A stretch of DNA of 7,459 nucleotides, from assembly GCA_017447005.1 (NCBI GenBank), contig JAFSOM010000540.1, positions 1 through 7,459 on the forward strand. Direction: 5' to 3'. The notes below the pieces were generated by a model. It did no database searches and was not told the DNA's origin. It was given only the letters and a program-made list of their open reading frames with translations. Position 1 is the first letter of the stretch. Every line of letters begins with the position of its first letter. The stretch comes from Oscillibacter sp. Lineage in GTDB: Bacteria > Bacillota > Clostridia > Oscillospirales > Oscillospiraceae. The position numbers and the translations under genes were made by a program. Below are positions 5,751-7,459 of the stretch, piece by piece.

Positions 5751-5843
5751 AAAACTATAGCGCAATCCGCCATTTTTCCGTGTAACTTTACGAACTTTTC
5801 TCAATAATTCCGCGTTATTATTAAGATTTCGCTGTCAAATCTA

Positions 5844-5891
5844 CCCTTCCCCCGGAACGGGGGAAGGTGTCACGCAGTGACGGATGAGGGC
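5844..5891 (+). repeat. Palindromic repeat, copy B
   Basis: Same element as copy A in the opposite orientation. First hairpin 5845-5854 with 5858-5867, second hairpin GTCAC-GCA-GTGAC (5869-5881), then GGATGAGGGC (5882-5891). The second hairpin differs in sequence from copy A but remains self-complementary. Confidence 0.75.
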
Positions 5892-5956
5892 GAAAACCGC
5901 AACTTGCCAACGATTGCTACACACATACTATTTACAAAATATTGATAAAGTCCCTG

Positions 5957-5985
5957 TTGACAAACTATGGATTTCGTGCTACACT
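5957..5985 (+). promoter_or_regulatory. Sigma-A promoter of the hrcA-grpE operon
   Basis: A perfect -35 TTGACA (5957-5962), a 17-bp spacer and -10 TACACT (5980-5985). The predicted start, about 5991-5992, falls inside the left arm of CIRCE, so bound HrcA would block initiation. Confidence 0.88.
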
Positions 5986-5989
5986 CGCG

Positions 5990-6016
5990 TTAGCGCTCGA
6001 AGGGTGAGAGCGCTAA
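5990..6016 (+). promoter_or_regulatory. CIRCE operator (HrcA binding site)
   Basis: TTAGCGCTC (5990-5998), nine bases, then GAGCGCTAA (6008-6016): a perfect 9-9-9 inverted repeat. It differs from the usual TTAGCACTC/GAGTGCTAA by one base per arm, and the change is symmetric. It shows that the operon is repressed by its own first product, HrcA, and released on heat or protein-folding stress. Confidence 0.95.
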
Positions 6017-6039
6017 ACCCTTGAAAAGCGGGGGTTCTT

Positions 6040-7086
6040 GTGGAATTGACCGATAGGAAAAAGCAAATACTCAAAATTGTTGTGGAAGATTACATCCGCA
6101 CCGCCGAACCGGTTGGTTCCAGCGCAATTGCGGCGCGGATAGAGCGGCGCGTCAGTCCCGCCACCGTCCGCAACGAACTGGCCGAACTGACGGAGATGGG
6201 CTATCTCGAACAGCCGCACACGTCCGCCGGACGCGCCCCCACGCCCAAAGGCTACCGCCTGTATGTGGATGAGCTTATGCAGCGTCAGCGGCTGTCCTTA
6301 CGCGAGACGGAGGAAATCAACGCGGCGTTGCGCACGCGTCTGAAAGAGCTTGACCAGATAGTCGCGCAGGCCGGACGCGCCGTGGCGTCGTTCATGAACT
6401 ATCCCGCTTACCTGACCACGACGGGGAAGAAGAAATTAACCGTCCGCCGCTTTGACCTGATTCCCGTGGACGAGTGGAACTGTATCGGCGTACTGATGTT
6501 GAGCGGAAACCGCGTCAAAAGTAACCTGTTGCGCATGCAGTTGAAGGTGGAGCCGGAACAGTTCCCCGCGCTGGCGAATCTGTTGAACGCGCATTTTACG
6601 GAGATTCCGTCGGCGGAGATGGGCGAAAAGCTCATGGGGCTGACCGAACAGCTTCCCGCGCCGATGTTCCTATTGTTATCGCAACTGATAGCCGTCGCGG
6701 GGGACGCGCTGGAGGAGCAACAACAAAAAGTTATCACCGCCGGGGCGCGGGCGTTGCTAAAGCTACCGGAGTTCCGCGACGCCGAGAAAGCTCACGCGTT
6801 AATGGGCCTTCTGTCCGACGGCAAGGAGCATTTGCCCGTACCGACGGACGAAGGCCCGATGAAAATTCTTATCGGCCCGGAGAACGTCGCCGACGCGCTG
6901 AAAGATACGAGCGTCGTCGTGGCGAGTTACGACATAGGAGACGATATGCGGGGACTTGTAGGGGTAGTCGGCCCCACGCGCATGGACTACGCCGCCGTGA
7001 TAGCGCGTTTGAGCGGTTTCGCCGACGGCCTCACGCGTTTGCTTGACCCGCATCCCAAACCCTTGAAGGAGGATACAGACACATGA
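6040..7086 (+). CDS. hrcA: Heat-inducible transcription repressor HrcA
   Basis: A 348-residue repressor of class I heat-shock genes, a usual length. It dimerises, binds CIRCE and depends on GroEL for activity in characterised species. The N-terminal winged helix (about 1-77) contains PVGSSAIAARI and SPATVRNELAELTEMGYLEQ, with the wing HTSAGRAPTPKGYRLYVDEL at 60-79. The middle is the GAF-like and dimerisation region. The C-terminal signature IGPEN (278-282), then SYDIGDDMRGLVGVVGPTRMDY, is intact. The start is GTG at 6040, 23 bases after CIRCE; the ribosome site is poor (GGGGG at 6030-6034). TTG 6046 is a possible alternative giving a two-residue shorter protein. The gene is first in the operon and overlaps grpE by ATGA, so it is autoregulated and translationally coupled. 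Confidence 0.97.
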   Translation: MELTDRKKQILKIVVEDYIRTAEPVGSSAIAARIERRVSPATVRNELAELTEMGYLEQPHTSAGRAPTPKGYRLYVDELMQRQRLSLRETEEINAALRTRLKELDQIVAQAGRAVASFMNYPAYLTTTGKKKLTVRRFDLIPVDEWNCIGVLMLSGNRVKSNLLRMQLKVEPEQFPALANLLNAHFTEIPSAEMGEKLMGLTEQLPAPMFLLLSQLIAVAGDALEEQQQKVITAGARALLKLPEFRDAEKAHALMGLLSDGKEHLPVPTDEGPMKILIGPENVADALKDTSVVVASYDIGDDMRGLVGVVGPTRMDYAAVIARLSGFADGLTRLLDPHPKPLKEDTDT

Positions 7087-7459
7087 CAGAGGAAAATAAC
7101 GACTGCAAACAGGAAACGGACGTAACCGCGACGCCCCCGGATACGGAACCGGACGCCGCGCAAGCGGAGACCGCCGAGGAAACGTTTACCCTCACACGCG
7201 AACAAATGGAGCGTATGGAGGAGGCCGCCAAGGAGCTTGCGACGGTCAAAGACCAGTTTGTAAGACAGGCGGCGGAGTACGACAATTACCGCAAGCGTAC
7301 CGCCCGGGAGAAGGAATCGCTCTGGCAGGACGCGAAAGCCGATACTATCCTAAAGTTTCTCCCGGTTTACGATAATCTTTCCCGCGCCGCCGCGGTCGAG
7401 GGCGACGACGACAACCCGCACAAGCAGGGATTAATCAAGATTTTCCAGCAGTATCAGGA
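7083..7459 (+). CDS. grpE: Nucleotide exchange factor GrpE (3' partial)
   Basis: The first 125 residues of the DnaK co-chaperone that releases ADP from DnaK; the rest lies beyond the window. The start ATG shares four bases with the hrcA stop (ATGA, 7083-7086) and is served by AAGGAGG at 7066-7072. Residues 1-38 form an acidic, disordered tail typical of GrpE. A long helix/coiled coil follows with the family block AEYDNYRKRTAREKE (64-78), then LPVYDNLSRA (93-102) and the start of HKQGLIKIFQQYQ. The hrcA-grpE order predicts dnaK and dnaJ downstream (inference). Control is through the upstream CIRCE. Confidence 0.95.
   Translation, partial: MTEENNDCKQETDVTATPPDTEPDAAQAETAEETFTLTREQMERMEEAAKELATVKDQFVRQAAEYDNYRKRTAREKESLWQDAKADTILKFLPVYDNLSRAAAVEGDDDNPHKQGLIKIFQQYQ

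Larger units (their letters stand above)
5664..5929. mobile_element. MITE-like inverted-repeat element with flanking TTTACA
   Basis: The 266 bp are organised as two collinear inverted arms of about 86-88 bp around a 92-94-bp A+T-rich core. Outer ends are AGTATGTGT (5664-5672) and its complement (5921-5929). Further in, TCGTTGGC (5680-5687) matches GCCAACGA (5906-5913), GCCCTCATCCG (5701-5711) matches 5881-5891, and the C-rich hairpins match as well. TTTACA sits directly before the left end (5658-5663) and one base after the right end (5931-5936), like a target-site duplication. There is no coding capacity, so movement would need a transposase elsewhere. A pair of separately inserted palindromes is an alternative, but the matching outer ends argue for one unit. 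It lies between the folT terminator and the hrcA promoter. Confidence 0.6.

Noticed and set aside
5116..5760. A 214-codon plus-strand open frame overlapping folT
   Set aside because: It is a shifted frame of the transporter gene, rich in arginine, and runs into the inverted-repeat element.
5499..5804. Minus-strand frame through copy A of the palindromic repeat
   Set aside because: It is made of repeat sequence and antisense folT and has no ribosome site.

Overview
The window looks like a chromosomal segment of a GC-rich Firmicute, most likely a clostridial (Oscillospiraceae-like) anaerobe. The main reasons are an hrcA-grpE heat-shock operon behind a perfect CIRCE operator and a sigma-A promoter, a folT-type ECF transporter gene behind what I read as a tetrahydrofolate (THF) riboswitch, a COG2509-type flavoprotein, and a butanol-dehydrogenase-type iron alcohol dehydrogenase. 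The taxon is inferred from gene content only.

Layout, left to right. (1) 2-1219: the 3' part of a FAD-dependent dehydrogenase gene, cut by the window edge. Its last codons and stop lie inside the first copy of a 38-bp tandem repeat. (2) 1341-2312: a D-2-hydroxyacid dehydrogenase. (3) 2313-2611: a leader without a credible gene, crowded with GGAAA/TTTCC pentamers. (4) 2612-3793: an NADPH-type, metal-dependent (YqhD/BDH-like) alcohol dehydrogenase, followed by hairpins including a strong bidirectional terminator. (5) 3914-4508, minus strand: two small overlapping genes of unknown function, visibly more A+T-rich than their neighbours and possibly a relic of a toxin/immunity module. (6) 4604-5611: a sigma-A promoter, a long structured leader and folT. 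The leader begins and ends like a THF aptamer, but about 140 nt built mainly from 26-nt tandem hairpin repeats sit inside it. (7) 5658-5937: a 266-bp inverted-repeat (MITE-like) element flanked by a 6-bp direct repeat, carrying two head-to-head copies of a palindromic repeat. (8) 5957-7459: promoter, CIRCE, hrcA and the start of grpE, overlapping by ATGA; the rest of the operon lies outside the window.

Functionally there are three independent themes: redox/fermentation enzymes for 2-oxoacids and aldehydes (genes 1, 2 and 4), folate uptake under apparent RNA control, and the HrcA-controlled chaperone operon. The most unusual feature is the folT leader: the outer helices and joining sequences of a THF riboswitch enclose an expanded array of hairpin repeats whose stems keep pairing while their bases change. 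The second is the symmetric mobile-looking element that ends 20 bp before the hrcA promoter.
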